Shown: positions 28,935-38,494, counted from the first letter of the stretch. The stretch is 64,000 nt of DNA from Fredinandcohnia quinoae (GCF_022427965.1 NZ_JAKTTI010000005.1:92951-156950); one strand, 5' to 3'. Made by a program: numbers and translations. Notes: generated by a model not told the origin, from the letters alone.

Positions 28935-29825
28935 TTAAGCTCTTGGATGATATTGATTATACACATCCTTAAGACGCGCTTTTGTTACGTGAGTATATAT
29001 TTGAGTTGTTGAAATATCTGCATGACCCAACATTTCTTGAACAGCTCGTAAGTCTGCCCCATTTTCTAATAGATGAGTAGCGAAAGAATGTCTCAACGTA
29101 TGTGGCGTAAGTTCCTTTTGAATATTTGCTATCAATGCATTCTTCTTTAAATTTTTCCAAAATCCTTGTCTTGAAAGACGTTTTCCGTGGTGGTTTACAA
29201 AAAATGCATCTGTTTTGTTCTTTTTCACTAACTGTCCTCTTGCATGATTTATATAATTGTCCATTGCCTTTGTCGCAACACTTCCTAAAGGGACAATCCT
29301 CTCCTTGCTTCCTTTCCCTATGCAACGAATGAAACCCATTGTTAAATGTATATCAGCAATATTTAGATTAATAAGCTCACTTACGCGTAGCCCTGTTGCA
29401 TATAATAATTCTAGCATTGCTTTGTCCCGAATTCCTAATGGGTTATCAGTTTTCGGTGCATCTAATAATGCTTCAACCTCTGAAATATTTAAAACCTTTG
29501 GTAAAGTCCTCTCAGATTGGGGAGAATCTATATGTACGGTAGGATCCGAATTTGTGACCTTTTCCCTCAACATAAACTGATGAAATGACCGAATTGAGGC
29601 AATATGTCTTGCTAATGTCTTCGAAGAATTCCCCTTCTCTTTTAATGTCTTTAAAAAATGAATGATATGAAGACGATTCACTTCATTAAATGATGTAAGA
29701 TTCTCAACCTTTTTTAAATATAAATGGTACTGCGTCAAATCTCGCTCATAAGATATAACTGTATTTTTTGCTAATCGCCGTTCAACTACTAAGTAATGGA
29801 TAAAATCGCTAATATGATCTTCCAA
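28935..29825 (-). CDS. xerD: Site-specific tyrosine recombinase XerD
   Basis: XerD acts with XerC (CodV) at dif to resolve chromosome dimers. The 296-aa protein has an N-terminal SAM-like core-binding domain and a catalytic domain. Catalytic residues are seen in ATGLRVSEL (Arg), [12 protein letters not shown] (Lys), [19 protein letters not shown] (His-Arg) and the terminal QIYTHV (Tyr). It lies next to the yqzK-like gene and fur, as in other Bacillus chromosomes (ripX in B. subtilis). Confidence 0.95.
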   Translation of the reverse strand: MEDHISDFIHYLVVERRLAKNTVISYERDLTQYHLYLKKVENLTSFNEVNRLHIIHFLKTLKEKGNSSKTLARHIASIRSFHQFMLREKVTNSDPTVHIDSPQSERTLPKVLNISEVEALLDAPKTDNPLGIRDKAMLELLYATGLRVSELINLNIADIHLTMGFIRCIGKGSKERIVPLGSVATKAMDNYINHARGQLVKKNKTDAFFVNHHGKRLSRQGFWKNLKKNALIANIQKELTPHTLRHSFATHLLENGADLRAVQEMLGHADISTTQIYTHVTKARLKDVYNQYHPRA

Positions 29826-29831
29826 TTCCCT

Positions 29832-30059
29832 CTACTCCCCATTTTGATAAAAATAGATTAATCTATTTAGTAGGCTGTCATTTTTCTCTTCAACCATCGA
29901 TGTTACCTTCACTGATGAACCCTCTGGCTCATCATAGCGGTGATAATTTTGATACTCTTGATTAATCCATATAATACCATAATAAAACAAAACAGTGCAG
30001 CCAGTAAATAAAATAAACACCTTCATTGTATCGTATACAATCCGTAACCATTGTCTCAT
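29832..30059 (-). CDS. yqzK: YqzK-like DUF4227 small membrane protein
   Basis: A 75-aa protein with one transmembrane helix (residues 11-32, VFILFTGCTVLFYYGIIWI) and an extracytoplasmic tail rich in charged residues. The N-terminus RQWLRIVYDTMK fits the DUF4227 family. It lies between fur and xerD, the same place as yqzK in B. subtilis. Function unknown. Confidence 0.85.
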   Translation of the reverse strand: MRQWLRIVYDTMKVFILFTGCTVLFYYGIIWINQEYQNYHRYDEPEGSSVKVTSMVEEKNDSLLNRLIYFYQNGE

Positions 30060-30125
30060 CTACTAATCCTCCAATATAACTTTCTATATTAGAAGATATG
30101 CCACATTTATTATTTTTTATACATA

Positions 30126-30159
30126 AAAATAAAAACCTTATCCAATGCGGAAAGGTTTT
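30126..30159 (-). terminator. Terminator after fur
   Basis: AAAACCTT and AAGGTTTT pair on the minus strand around an inner TCCGCA/TTGGA helix, and the exit is TTTTTATTTTTA. It lies just past the fur stop and ahead of the yqzK-like gene. Confidence 0.8.
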
Positions 30160-30160
30160 G

Positions 30161-30631
30161 CTAATTGCTGATTATATTTTCAGTGTCGGTTTCTTTATCA
30201 TGGCAGCGATGGCAAATTCCATGGAAAGTAAGACGATGATCTTTTATTTTGAAATTCCAGTCACGCTCAACAATTTCCTCTACATCTCCAAGAAGATCTT
30301 GTTGAATCTCATCAACAGCACCACATTCAATACATACTAAGTGATGGTGGAAATGAGCAGCTCCTTCTTGTCTAAGGTCATACCTTGAAACGCCGTCCCC
30401 AAAATTAATTTTATCGACAATTTTTAATTCAGTCAGTAATTCAAGTGTTCTATAAACAGTTGCCAAGCCGATTTCTGGCGACTTTTCTTTTACGAGGAGG
30501 TATACATCTTCGGCACTTAAATGATCCTCTTCATGTTCAAGTAGTACACGAACAGTAGCCTCACGTTGAGGCGTCAGCTTATAACTTGATGAGTGCAACT
30601 GCTTTTTAATACGCTCAATTCGGTCTTCCAT
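30161..30631 (-). CDS. fur: Ferric uptake regulator Fur
   Basis: Fe(II)-dependent repressor of iron uptake genes. The winged-helix domain (LTPQREATVRVLLEHEEDHLSAEDVY) is followed by the metal site region GAAHFHHHLVCIECGAVDEI. Two CXXC zinc motifs are present (CIEC and CHRC). Length 156 aa is standard. The paralogues PerR and Zur cannot be fully excluded, but context next to xerD/yqzK and the sequence fit Fur. A consensus sigma-A promoter lies at 30665-30693. Confidence 0.93.
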   Translation of the reverse strand: MEDRIERIKKQLHSSSYKLTPQREATVRVLLEHEEDHLSAEDVYLLVKEKSPEIGLATVYRTLELLTELKIVDKINFGDGVSRYDLRQEGAAHFHHHLVCIECGAVDEIQQDLLGDVEEIVERDWNFKIKDHRLTFHGICHRCHDKETDTENIISN

Positions 30632-30664
30632 CTAAATTATTCCCTCCCTCGCCATTACTTCATT

Positions 30665-30693
30665 ATTATAACAGAAGAAGGGAAAGTGTCCAA
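30665..30693 (-). promoter_or_regulatory. Sigma-A promoter of fur with adjacent AT-rich PerR/Fur-like half sites
   Basis: Minus strand TTGGAC (30688-30693), a 17-bp spacer and a perfect TATAAT (30665-30670). Immediately upstream (30695-30709) is TTATAAT followed by a poor second half, and at 30735-30749 TAATAAT-C-ATTATTG on the plus strand (7-1-7 symmetry, one mismatch). Both resemble PerR/Fur boxes (TTATAATnATTATAA). B. subtilis fur is PerR-controlled, so this is plausible. Confidence 0.65.
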
Positions 30694-30743
30694 ATAAAAT
30701 TAATTATAAATAAGAAAAAATAACTTTTATCATTTAATAATCA

Positions 30744-31394
30744 TTATTGTTTACTGATCGTATCGATAATTCCTTTCATTAGCGCTGGGGAAGCAAATGC
30801 CTCAAATGCCGATGCAGCTAGTAGAATGAAACTTACAGCTACCATAAGTAATGTATAACGTGTAAGTAAATGTAAAATCGGCTCATTCATTCTTTTCATA
30901 AATTGATTTCTAATCATTTTAAGTGAGAAAGCAACAGCTACAGTTCCCACGATAATAAATGTTGGAATAATTAATAGATTTTGAGGTAGAACCGATACAA
31001 ATGAAAGTAAAAATCCACTCCAACCCATTTGGTTAACTAAAAATCCAACTGTGAAACCAACAACAACACCTTTTAAAAACAAAAGAATTAATATCACTGG
31101 AAGCCCAATTATTGAAATCCCTAATATCCACATTAAGCCTACATATTTAATATTATGGAAAAAACTTTGTTTAAACATATCACCTGCGTCTGCATATTTT
31201 CCTTCTGATACATCACCAAAGAAACGATTTAAGTAATATAATAGATCTTGCTTCTGATTAAAATTCAGACTATTAACGACAATTGCACCGAAGATAACTC
31301 CCATTAAAAATAAAACCGTAATAAATAAATATATGGACGAGTGCTCTCGTAAATGAGTTCCAATTACTACTTTTATGGATTGTTGCTTTTTCAT
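30744..31394 (-). CDS. spoIIM: Stage II sporulation protein M
   Basis: SpoIIM joins SpoIID and SpoIIP in the peptidoglycan-remodelling complex that drives engulfment. The 216-aa polytopic membrane protein has five to six helices with a YVGLMWILGISIIGLPVILILLFLKGVVVGF core typical of the family. The stop codon overlaps the possible metal-regulator box at 30735-30749. It lies upstream of fur on the same strand. Confidence 0.94.
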   Translation of the reverse strand: MKKQQSIKVVIGTHLREHSSIYLFITVLFLMGVIFGAIVVNSLNFNQKQDLLYYLNRFFGDVSEGKYADAGDMFKQSFFHNIKYVGLMWILGISIIGLPVILILLFLKGVVVGFTVGFLVNQMGWSGFLLSFVSVLPQNLLIIPTFIIVGTVAVAFSLKMIRNQFMKRMNEPILHLLTRYTLLMVAVSFILLAASAFEAFASPALMKGIIDTISKQ

Positions 31395-31478
31395 CTATTT
31401 TTCCTCCTATCATTCTCTTACTAGATTCTATGTGAAACTAGTAAAAGGTATGACAGAAGAATACTATTTTTCTTATTG

Positions 31479-31504
31479 AAAAAACCCCTCTTATTTCGAG
31501 GAGT
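31479..31504 (-). terminator. Terminator overlapping the end of yqxK
   Basis: ACTCCTC pairs with GAGGGGT around GAAATAA on the minus strand and is followed by six T. The left arm lies within the last codons of yqxK. Confidence 0.8.
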
Positions 31505-32663
31505 CTACTTTTCCATATTTTCCGCCGCCGCCTGCTTGAAGTGTTAGGGTTCCGCCTCTAGCATTCATGATTGCATCTACTATTTGGTCACTCACGACTT
31601 CTCGTAAAGCTTCTTCAGGCACCTCGTGAAGGATTGACATTTCAGTTCGGAAATGATCTCTTAATTTTCGTAATGTTTTGGGACCGAGTCCTGGGATAAA
31701 TTCTAGTGGGACTTGATGTATATATGGTGGACGATTTGGACCTTTTTCTTCCGTATTTTTTAATTCTTGTAGTCGATCAAATACCCCTTTAACAATTTTC
31801 TTGTGACCACAGCTTGGACAAACCTCTTGTCTGACATCTTCAATTAAATGATAGCATTTTTCACATGTTGTCTTATGATATTTTCCAAGCAAGGGATCAA
31901 GACCATAGTTTGCAACAATTTTTCGACCCTCTTCATTTTTCAATGCTTTACGAAATTCTTCGAATGTAGGTTCCTCCATTTGGATAATTTGATATTCACG
32001 CGCAATTTTAGGTAAGGAGTGAGCATCAGAATTAGATACAAATGTGTAATTATGCAATTCTTGAATTTGATCAGCCATATCTGTATTCGAGCTCAAGCCT
32101 AGTTCAATTCCATCAATAAGCTTTTCATCAAAAACCTCTGTTAATGAATGCTTTACACCTCTTCCATATAAGCTCTTATATGGTGTAAAAACATGTGCTG
32201 GTATAAAAATCCCCGATAATTCTTTTACTTTACTTTGAAGTTCTCTCCCATCTGCATAAATGCGTTGGGAACTTAATGTTATATTCTTCATTTTGGTCGA
32301 AAGCCAATTTGAAAAGTCCTTCATTTTTTCAATTGTTGGAAGGAAGGCAAGTGTATGAATTGGGCCATGACAATTTTCATCATAGATTTCAATCTCTGAA
32401 CCCAATAAGAGAGTTACATTTTTAAATCGTAATCCCCCTTCTTGATATGGAAAAACCTCACCTTTTTCAATCAGCTTTTCAAGCTCAAGAATCACTTCTG
32501 GAACGTGACAATCAATGACTCCAATCATATCCATTCCTTTTACATCTGTTGCTTCTTCCAATATATTCTCTATCGTTAATGTTTTCGCACCCGTTATTTT
32601 AACTGGTTTACCGGAATTTGTTCTTCCAATATGAATGTGCAGATCAACATAATAATTTTGCAT
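31491..32663 (-). CDS. yqxK: Endonuclease Q-family protein (YqxK-like)
   Basis: A 390-aa PHP-domain protein. The N-terminal PHP motif is YYVDLHIHIGRT, with further metal-binding stretches IGVIDCH, SEIEIYDENCHGPIHTLAF, FIPAHVFTPYK and SNSDAHSLP. Next come a four-Cys zinc ribbon (CEKC ... CPSC near residue 275) and a C-terminal helix-hairpin-helix-like segment (FIPGLGPKTLRKLRDHF). This matches the archaeal/Bacillus EndoQ group, which cuts DNA at deaminated bases. Four bases separate it from nudF. Confidence 0.85.
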   Translation of the reverse strand: MQNYYVDLHIHIGRTNSGKPVKITGAKTLTIENILEEATDVKGMDMIGVIDCHVPEVILELEKLIEKGEVFPYQEGGLRFKNVTLLLGSEIEIYDENCHGPIHTLAFLPTIEKMKDFSNWLSTKMKNITLSSQRIYADGRELQSKVKELSGIFIPAHVFTPYKSLYGRGVKHSLTEVFDEKLIDGIELGLSSNTDMADQIQELHNYTFVSNSDAHSLPKIAREYQIIQMEEPTFEEFRKALKNEEGRKIVANYGLDPLLGKYHKTTCEKCYHLIEDVRQEVCPSCGHKKIVKGVFDRLQELKNTEEKGPNRPPYIHQVPLEFIPGLGPKTLRKLRDHFRTEMSILHEVPEEALREVVSDQIVDAIMNARGGTLTLQAGGGGKYGKVDSSK

Positions 32664-32667
32664 ATGG

Positions 32668-33219
32668 CTACTCTCCTAATGCTTGTTGTAATTGTAAATA
32701 TTGTACAGCAAATGCCGTTTTTGCATCATGGATTTTCTGTTCTTTTATATATGTTATTGCCTGTTCAATCGTTAATTCAAGTACATCAACAAACTCATCC
32801 TCATCTAAGCTAGCAGGATTCTCTTTCTTTGATAATCCTTTCGCCAAGTATACATGTACGAGTTCATCCGCAAAGCCTGGTGATGTGTAGAAAGAAGTAA
32901 GTGGAGCAAGATTTTCACAAATATAACCAGTCTCTTCTTCAAGTTCTCTCCTTGCTGTGTCCTTAGGCTTCTCACCCTTTTCTAGTTTACCCGCAGGGAT
33001 CTCTACGATCACTTTCTCCAATGCCTTCCTGTATTGCTGAACCATGACAATTTTGTTTTCATCTGTTATTGCTAGGATTGCAACAGCCCCAGGATGCTTA
33101 ATTATTTCCCTTGTACTCGGTTTTCCATTCGGTAATTCGACCTCTTCTATATGTAAATCAATCACTTTTCCTTCGAAGATCGTTTTTTTTGATAAGGTTT
33201 TTTCGATTAAATGATCCAT
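32668..33219 (-). CDS. nudF: ADP-ribose pyrophosphatase (Nudix) NudF
   Basis: Hydrolyses ADP-ribose to AMP and ribose 5-phosphate. The Nudix box is complete in GKLEKGEKPKDTARRELEEETGY. The beta-strand region VMVQQYRKALEKVIVEIPAG before it is typical of the NudF/YqkG type. Length 183 aa. It precedes yqxK in the same direction. The mciZ gene that I recall near this locus in B. subtilis was not found in the adjacent gaps. Confidence 0.93.
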   Translation of the reverse strand: MDHLIEKTLSKKTIFEGKVIDLHIEEVELPNGKPSTREIIKHPGAVAILAITDENKIVMVQQYRKALEKVIVEIPAGKLEKGEKPKDTARRELEEETGYICENLAPLTSFYTSPGFADELVHVYLAKGLSKKENPASLDEDEFVDVLELTIEQAITYIKEQKIHDAKTAFAVQYLQLQQALGE

Positions 33220-33337
33220 TATAACAGCTCCTTATTCTATTTAATCTACCCACTTTAGCTATTTTAACATATCAAGATATTTGAGGTTATCGATAGACAA
33301 CGATAAAATGATATTAAAATCAAGGGGAGTGGATATA

Positions 33338-34243
33338 GTGAATAAAAGAAGAATTGGGACATCGAATTTGTATGTTAGTGAAATCGGACTCGGTTGCATG
33401 TCTATTGGTACTGATGAAAGACACGCTACTCACATTATTGATTCGGCACTTGATTTAGGAATTAATTACCTGGACACAGCTGATTTATATGATCAAGGGT
33501 TGAATGAAGAATTCGTAGGCAAAACCATTAAGGGAAAGCGTCAAAATATTATTTTAGCGACAAAAGTTGGGAATCGACTTGAAAAAGGGAAGGAAGGCTG
33601 GACCTGGGATCCTTCTAAAGCTCATATTAAAGAAGCTGTTAAAGAAAGCTTGATGCGTCTACAAACTGATTACATCGATTTGTATCAATTACACGGGGGA
33701 ACGATGGAAGATCATATTGATGATACGATTGAAGCATTTGAAGAGTTAAAAGAAGAAGGAGTTATCCGGTATTATGGAATTTCATCGATCCGACCAAATG
33801 TCATTCGGGAATATGTAAACCGATCATCCATTATCAGTGTAATGATGCAATATAGCATTCTTGATCGACGCCCAGAAGAGCAAGTGTATTCTTTCTTAAA
33901 GGAACATAATGTAAGTGTTGTAGCAAGGGGGCCTGTTGCGAAAGGACTTCTTACAGATCGACTATCTGATAATCACAATGATTATTTAGAATACTCGGTT
34001 GATGAGCTTAAACACATTATCCCTCTTTTAAAAGAAAAAGTGGCACCGGGTCGCCCTTTAACAGAGCTTGCATTAAGATATTGCTTACACGAAGATGTCG
34101 TTGCATCTGTCGTAGTAGGTGCCAGTAAGCTTGAACAACTTCAACGTAATGTTGAAGCCGTTACATCTAAGCCTCTTACGGAGCTAGAGATTCAGGAGAT
34201 CCGATCTATTACAAAAGCGTCTGTATATAAGCAGCATCGTTAA
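33338..34243 (+). CDS. yqkF: Aldo/keto reductase (YqkF-like)
   Basis: NAD(P)H-dependent oxidoreductase of the AKR superfamily. The (beta/alpha)8 barrel shows the tetrad: Asp and Tyr in YLDTADLYDQGLNEEFVG, Lys in LATKVGN, and His in DLYQLHGGT. GTG at 33338 has AAGGGGAGTG upstream and gives 301 aa; the ATG 19 codons earlier lacks a ribosome binding site and would add a non-family tail. Substrate unknown. Divergent from nudF. Confidence 0.9.
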   Translation: MNKRRIGTSNLYVSEIGLGCMSIGTDERHATHIIDSALDLGINYLDTADLYDQGLNEEFVGKTIKGKRQNIILATKVGNRLEKGKEGWTWDPSKAHIKEAVKESLMRLQTDYIDLYQLHGGTMEDHIDDTIEAFEELKEEGVIRYYGISSIRPNVIREYVNRSSIISVMMQYSILDRRPEEQVYSFLKEHNVSVVARGPVAKGLLTDRLSDNHNDYLEYSVDELKHIIPLLKEKVAPGRPLTELALRYCLHEDVVASVVVGASKLEQLQRNVEAVTSKPLTELEIQEIRSITKASVYKQHR

Positions 34244-34286
34244 TCATTAAAGGGGTCATCCCCTTTGATGATAGTGCTATTTAGAT

Positions 34287-34406
34287 AATGACCGCAAATT
34301 TTAACTAATGGCCGTATTTCTGAAATAACGGCCGTATTTTCATAATAACGACCGTATTTTTGAATTAATGACCGTATTTTAAAAATAATAGCCGTAAAAT
34401 CATAAT
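34287..34406. repeat. Six in-phase copies of a 20-bp repeat
   Basis: Units begin at 34287, 34307, 34327, 34347, 34367 and 34387, all exactly 20 bases long, of the form AAYRRCCGTATTTTnnnAAT. The first and last copies are the most divergent. The array lies between the yqkF stop and the yqkE stop, in sequence with no gene. A period of 20 is close to two turns of B-DNA. Confidence 0.9.
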
Positions 34407-34460
34407 TGAGGTCAGCCCACTCCGTTTAACTAACATATCCAATGAATTCAAACGTCTATT

Positions 34461-34709
34461 TTATTTGAAGTCAGACCAATTGAGATTACTTTCGCCTAAT
34501 AATTCTTCAAATGATTTATTTTTTTCACGTAATCTTCGTTCTTCCCGCTGACGTTCTAGTTCTTCTTCCTGCTTTCGCTGTTCGACAGCCTTTAATTCGT
34601 CTTTTGTATTTTTTAGCTTCATTAATATATCTTCATTTAATAAATCGCCAAGACTAAGCTTGTCATCTTGTACCTTTTTTGCAGTAGGCTTTTGTTTTTT
34701 CTTAGCCAT
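34461..34709 (-). CDS. yqkE: YqkE-like DUF3886 protein
   Basis: An 82-aa, highly charged protein: basic N-terminus (AKKKQKPTAKK), a short LSLGDLLNEDILMKLK motif, then a long Glu/Arg/Lys helix likely to be coiled coil, ending ELLGESNLNWSDFK. This is the DUF3886/YqkE pattern. ATG at 34709 has GGAGGG seven bases before it. No function is known. Confidence 0.85.
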   Translation of the reverse strand: MAKKKQKPTAKKVQDDKLSLGDLLNEDILMKLKNTKDELKAVEQRKQEEELERQREERRLREKNKSFEELLGESNLNWSDFK

Positions 34710-34758
34710 CATATTCCCTCCAGTAAGTTGGATTACTATGATTTATTATAACATATTT

Positions 34759-34793
34759 AAAAAAGCGAATAACCCATTTAGGGCTACTCGCTT
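34759..34793 (-). terminator. Terminator after scoB
   Basis: On the minus strand AAGCGA pairs with TCGCTT and GCCC with GGGT inside it; TTTTTT follows. It closes the thiolase-scoA-scoB operon ahead of yqkE. Confidence 0.8.
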
Positions 34794-34799
34794 CATATC

Positions 34800-35456
34800 T
34801 TAATAAGCTTCTAGTATGACGTGATCATCTACTATCAAATCAGGGTCGGTCGATGCTTTTATATCTTCGACAGTATAGCCTTTTGCGACTTCTACTAGTT
34901 TAAGTCCATTTTCTGTCACATCAACCACAGCCCTGTCCGTAATGATTCGATTGACTACACCTTTTCCGGTCAATGGCAATGTACATTCTTTCAATATTTT
35001 TGCTTCACCTTTTTTATTAACATGATCCATTATGACAATGATTTTCCTCGCACCATGAACAAGGTCCATTGCCCCCCCCATACCTTTTATCATTTTACCC
35101 GGTATCATCCAATTGGCTAAGTCACCTGTTTCCGATACTTCCATTCCACCTAGGATGGCAAGATTAATATGACCACCGCGGATCATTGCGAATGATTCAG
35201 AACTGTCAAAATAGGCTGCCCCGGGAATGGCTGTTACTGTTTCTTTTCCAGCATTAATCAAATCAGCCTCAACCTTATCCTCAGAAGGATATGGACCAAT
35301 TCCTAGTAGCCCATTCTCCGATTGGAGTACAACCTGTTTATTTTCTGATATGTAGTTAGCGACAAGGGTCGGCATGCCAATTCCAAGATTAACATAATAA
35401 CCACTTTCTATTTCCCGTTCAGCCCTTCTCGCAATCTTTTCACGTGTATTAGACAT
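34800..35456 (-). CDS. scoB: 3-oxoacid CoA-transferase subunit B
   Basis: Subunit B of the succinyl-CoA:acetoacetate (or related) CoA-transferase, which activates acetoacetate. The catalytic glutamate is Glu47 in [13 protein letters not shown]. Other landmarks are [35 protein letters not shown] and [20 protein letters not shown]. Length 218 aa is typical. Encoded directly after scoA. Confidence 0.95.
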   Translation of the reverse strand: MSNTREKIARRAEREIESGYYVNLGIGMPTLVANYISENKQVVLQSENGLLGIGPYPSEDKVEADLINAGKETVTAIPGAAYFDSSESFAMIRGGHINLAILGGMEVSETGDLANWMIPGKMIKGMGGAMDLVHGARKIIVIMDHVNKKGEAKILKECTLPLTGKGVVNRIITDRAVVDVTENGLKLVEVAKGYTVEDIKASTDPDLIVDDHVILEAY

Positions 35457-35477
35457 GGAGAGCCAACTCCTTTCCCA

Positions 35478-36173
35478 TTATTTTGTTACAGTCAATCGTT
35501 CAATTCTCTTCTCTTGTTCTCCTACAATCAGTCCCTGAACATATATACTAGGCGTGTGGATTGTATTTGGATCAAGTTCACCAATTTCATAGAGCTGTTC
35601 AACCTCAGCGATTGTTATTTTCCCGGCGGCTGCAATCATCGGATTAAAATTGCGGGCTGTTTTGTTATAGATTAAATTCCCCATTTTATCAGCCTTTTCT
35701 GCTCTTACTAAACTAAAATCAGCTGTAAAAGCTTCCTCCAACACGTATTCCTTTCCATTAAAAGTACGCGTTTCTTTCCCTTCGGCAATTGGCGTACCTA
35801 CCCCTGCTGGTGTATAAAACGCAGGTATTCCCGCACCACCAGCACGGATTTTTTCAGCTAATGTCCCCTGGGGAACGAGATCAACTTCAATTTCTCCAGA
35901 GAGAACTTGTCGTTCAAATTCTTTGTTTTCACCAACATATGAGCCAATCATTCTCTTAATCTGTTTATTTTTCATTAGTAGTCCAAGACCCCAATTATCA
36001 ACACCACAGTTATTCGAGATGACTGTTAAATTATTCACTCCTGATTCCACTAATGCTAGAATTAAATTTTCAGGTATTCCACAAAGACCAAATCCACCAA
36101 CCATTATCGTTGCACCGTCTTTAATATCCTTAACTGCTTCTTGAAAAGATGAATAAATTGGTTTCATTTTCAC
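35478..36173 (-). CDS. scoA: 3-oxoacid CoA-transferase subunit A
   Basis: Subunit A of the CoA-transferase. The nucleotide/CoA-binding glycine motif is [34 protein letters not shown] and [19 protein letters not shown] follow. Length 231 aa. It is flanked by the thiolase gene (4 bases upstream) and scoB (21 bases downstream). Together the three convert acetoacetate to two acetyl-CoA. Confidence 0.95.
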   Translation of the reverse strand: MKMKPIYSSFQEAVKDIKDGATIMVGGFGLCGIPENLILALVESGVNNLTVISNNCGVDNWGLGLLMKNKQIKRMIGSYVGENKEFERQVLSGEIEVDLVPQGTLAEKIRAGGAGIPAFYTPAGVGTPIAEGKETRTFNGKEYVLEEAFTADFSLVRAEKADKMGNLIYNKTARNFNPMIAAAGKITIAEVEQLYEIGELDPNTIHTPSIYVQGLIVGEQEKRIERLTVTK

Positions 36174-36176
36174 ACC

Positions 36177-37370
36177 TCACTCTTTCATATTTTCAATAAT
36201 TGTTGCGACACCTTGGCCTCCACCAATACATAAGGTTGCTAAACCATATCGTTCATTGCGACGCTTCAACTCATGAATTAAGGTAACGAGGATTCTCGCA
36301 CCGCTTGCACCAATCGGATGTCCTAGTGCAATTGCTCCACCATTAACATTTAAAATATCCTGATTAAAATGTAGCTCACGATCTACCGCGATTGACTGTG
36401 CTGCAAATGCTTCATTTGCTTCAATCAGATTCATATCAGCTACACTAAGTTTCGCTTTCTCCATCGCTTTTTTAACAGCTGCTACTGGACCGATCCCCAT
36501 AATACTAGGATCCACTCCTGCATTACCATTTGCTTTAATGGTTACAAGTGGTTCGATCCCAAGTTCTTCGCATTTTTTCTTACTCATAACCACAACCGCT
36601 GCAGCACCATCATTTATACCAGATGCATTACCAGCAGTTACAGAACCATCCTTTTTAAAAGCAGGACGTAGACCAGCTAATTTTTCAGCTGTTGTTCCTG
36701 CTCTAGGATATTCATCTGTATCAAAGATAATGCTTTCCTTTTTCCGTTGTGGGATTTCAACGGGTACAATCTCTTCCTTAAATTTTCCTGATTCGATTGC
36801 AGCAACTGCTCTTTGTTGACTTCTCGCTGCAAATTCATCCTGTTCTTCCCTTGTAATCTCGTATTTATCACATAAATTCTCTGCGGTTATTCCCATATGA
36901 TAATCATTGAAAGCACAAGTTAAACCATCTGATGTCATCGTATCAATTAATTTCTGATCGCCCATTTTGAAACCATTTCTTGCACCCTTTAATATGTATG
37001 GTGCTTGACTCATATTTTCCATTCCACCCGCAACAATAACGTCTGCATCTCCTGCGAGGATCGCTTGTGCTGCAAGATGGATCGCCTTCAAACCAGATCC
37101 ACACACTTTATTAATCGTTAATGAAGGAACTTCTTGTGGCAAACCAGCCTTCATCGCTGCCTGTCTAGTAGGGTTTTGCCCAAGGCCCGCTTGTAATACA
37201 TTTCCCATAATCACTTCATCCACATGCTTTCCTTCTAACCCCGCTTTTTCTAATGCAGCTTTAATAACGACCGCTCCTAAATCCGGAGCTGATATATTTT
37301 GTAACGATCCTCCAAAACTTCCAACCGCCGTTCTGACAGCGCTTACAATCACGATTTCATTTGTAGCCAT
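36177..37370 (-). CDS. Acetyl-CoA acetyltransferase (thiolase)
   Basis: Thiolase that splits or forms acetoacetyl-CoA. The acyl-carrying cysteine is Cys90 in [12 protein letters not shown]. The second-site residues lie in [21 protein letters not shown] (His) and LCIGGGQG (Cys). Length 397 aa is normal for biosynthetic or degradative acetyl-CoA C-acetyltransferases (AtoB, PhaA, MmgA group). First gene of the operon with scoA-scoB, which suggests acetoacetate or ketone-body use. Confidence 0.92.
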   Translation of the reverse strand: MATNEIVIVSAVRTAVGSFGGSLQNISAPDLGAVVIKAALEKAGLEGKHVDEVIMGNVLQAGLGQNPTRQAAMKAGLPQEVPSLTINKVCGSGLKAIHLAAQAILAGDADVIVAGGMENMSQAPYILKGARNGFKMGDQKLIDTMTSDGLTCAFNDYHMGITAENLCDKYEITREEQDEFAARSQQRAVAAIESGKFKEEIVPVEIPQRKKESIIFDTDEYPRAGTTAEKLAGLRPAFKKDGSVTAGNASGINDGAAAVVVMSKKKCEELGIEPLVTIKANGNAGVDPSIMGIGPVAAVKKAMEKAKLSVADMNLIEANEAFAAQSIAVDRELHFNQDILNVNGGAIALGHPIGASGARILVTLIHELKRRNERYGLATLCIGGGQGVATIIENMKE

Positions 37371-37541
37371 ATTACCCTCTCCCTTTGTGTTTTATTTCTG
37401 GATAGTACTAATACAACAATACTATATATATTTCTAGTTTTTTTACAAAATCCCTCTTATTTTGTCACAATTTCTATAATTCTTGCTTTTCGCAAAATGA
37501 TTCTACTAGAATAAAAGTAAGAATAATTAGGAGGATACTGT

Positions 37542-38432
37542 ATGCAATTGCCAAAGCAAGTAACCATTATTGAAGTTGGGCCTAGAGACGGCCTTCAAAA
37601 TGAAAAAAATATCATTTCGACTGAGGATAAAATTTCATTTATTCAAAAATTAAAGCAGTCAGGAATTCGTGAAATGGAGCTTACCTCCTTCGTTTCCCCA
37701 AAATGGGTTCCACAAATGAAGGATGCCACTGAAGTTATCCATGCATGCCTGGATGATACTCGTAATTTCGTATTGGCTCCGAATCGAAAAGGGATTGACC
37801 GGTTAAATGAAACGAATTGTAAAGCAGTTGCTGTTTTTGTGGGTGTAAGTGAATCATTTAATAAGAAAAATATTAATAAATCAACTAGAGAAAGCATGGA
37901 AGAACTCAGGCCTATTATTAAAGAATTAAAGGAAAAAGGTTATTTTGTGCGTGCCTGTATTTCGACTTCCTTTTATTGCCCTTATGAAGGTAAAATGAAT
38001 GAACAATCTGTCATTGACCTTTGTTCAGAATTTGTTCATTATGGTGTAGATGAATTAAGTGTTGCAGATACGATTGGAAAGGCAAACCCTAAAGAGGTTT
38101 ATTCTCTCTTTTCAAAATTAAAAGACGAGCTTCCTAACACTCTTTTAACAGGTCATTTTCACGATACACGTGGGATGGCGATTGCAAATGTGTTTGCTGC
38201 AATACAGGTAGGAATAAGTCGATTTGATACATCTGCTGGAGGACTGGGTGGTTGCCCTTTTGCTCCTGGTGCAACTGGTAATGTCGCGACAGAGGACGTT
38301 GTGTATATGCTTGAACAAATGGGAATTGAGACAGGGATTAATCTTCAAAAGCTTGTAGAGGCAATCGATATCATCCGTCCCCTTTTGTCCCGTCCATTAG
38401 AAAGTAAATTTTATAAGTTGCAAAATCTTTAG
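37542..38432 (+). CDS. mvaB: Hydroxymethylglutaryl-CoA lyase
   Basis: Cleaves HMG-CoA to acetoacetate and acetyl-CoA, the last step of leucine breakdown. The TIM barrel begins TIIEVGPRDGLQNE with the metal/Arg site. Further on are GHFHDTRGMA (metal-binding His) and the signature FDTSAGGLGGCPFAPGATGNVATEDVVY with the catalytic-loop Cys. Length 296 aa. TAGGAGG precedes the ATG. Divergent from the thiolase operon, and its product acetoacetate is that operon's expected substrate (B. subtilis yngG is similar). Confidence 0.94.
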   Translation: MQLPKQVTIIEVGPRDGLQNEKNIISTEDKISFIQKLKQSGIREMELTSFVSPKWVPQMKDATEVIHACLDDTRNFVLAPNRKGIDRLNETNCKAVAVFVGVSESFNKKNINKSTRESMEELRPIIKELKEKGYFVRACISTSFYCPYEGKMNEQSVIDLCSEFVHYGVDELSVADTIGKANPKEVYSLFSKLKDELPNTLLTGHFHDTRGMAIANVFAAIQVGISRFDTSAGGLGGCPFAPGATGNVATEDVVYMLEQMGIETGINLQKLVEAIDIIRPLLSRPLESKFYKLQNL

Positions 38433-38494
38433 AAGTATATTCCTTCCTCAAATGTCACATCCTATCCTTGATAATAAAGGAATGGAGTGTCAAG

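Noticed and set aside
28969..29325. 118-aa open frame within xerD
   Set aside because: Shifted-frame shadow of the conserved catalytic domain of xerD.
34287..34406. CRISPR or iteron-type replication origin
   Set aside because: There are no spacers and no rep gene, and the array sits in a chromosomal context between yqkF and yqkE.
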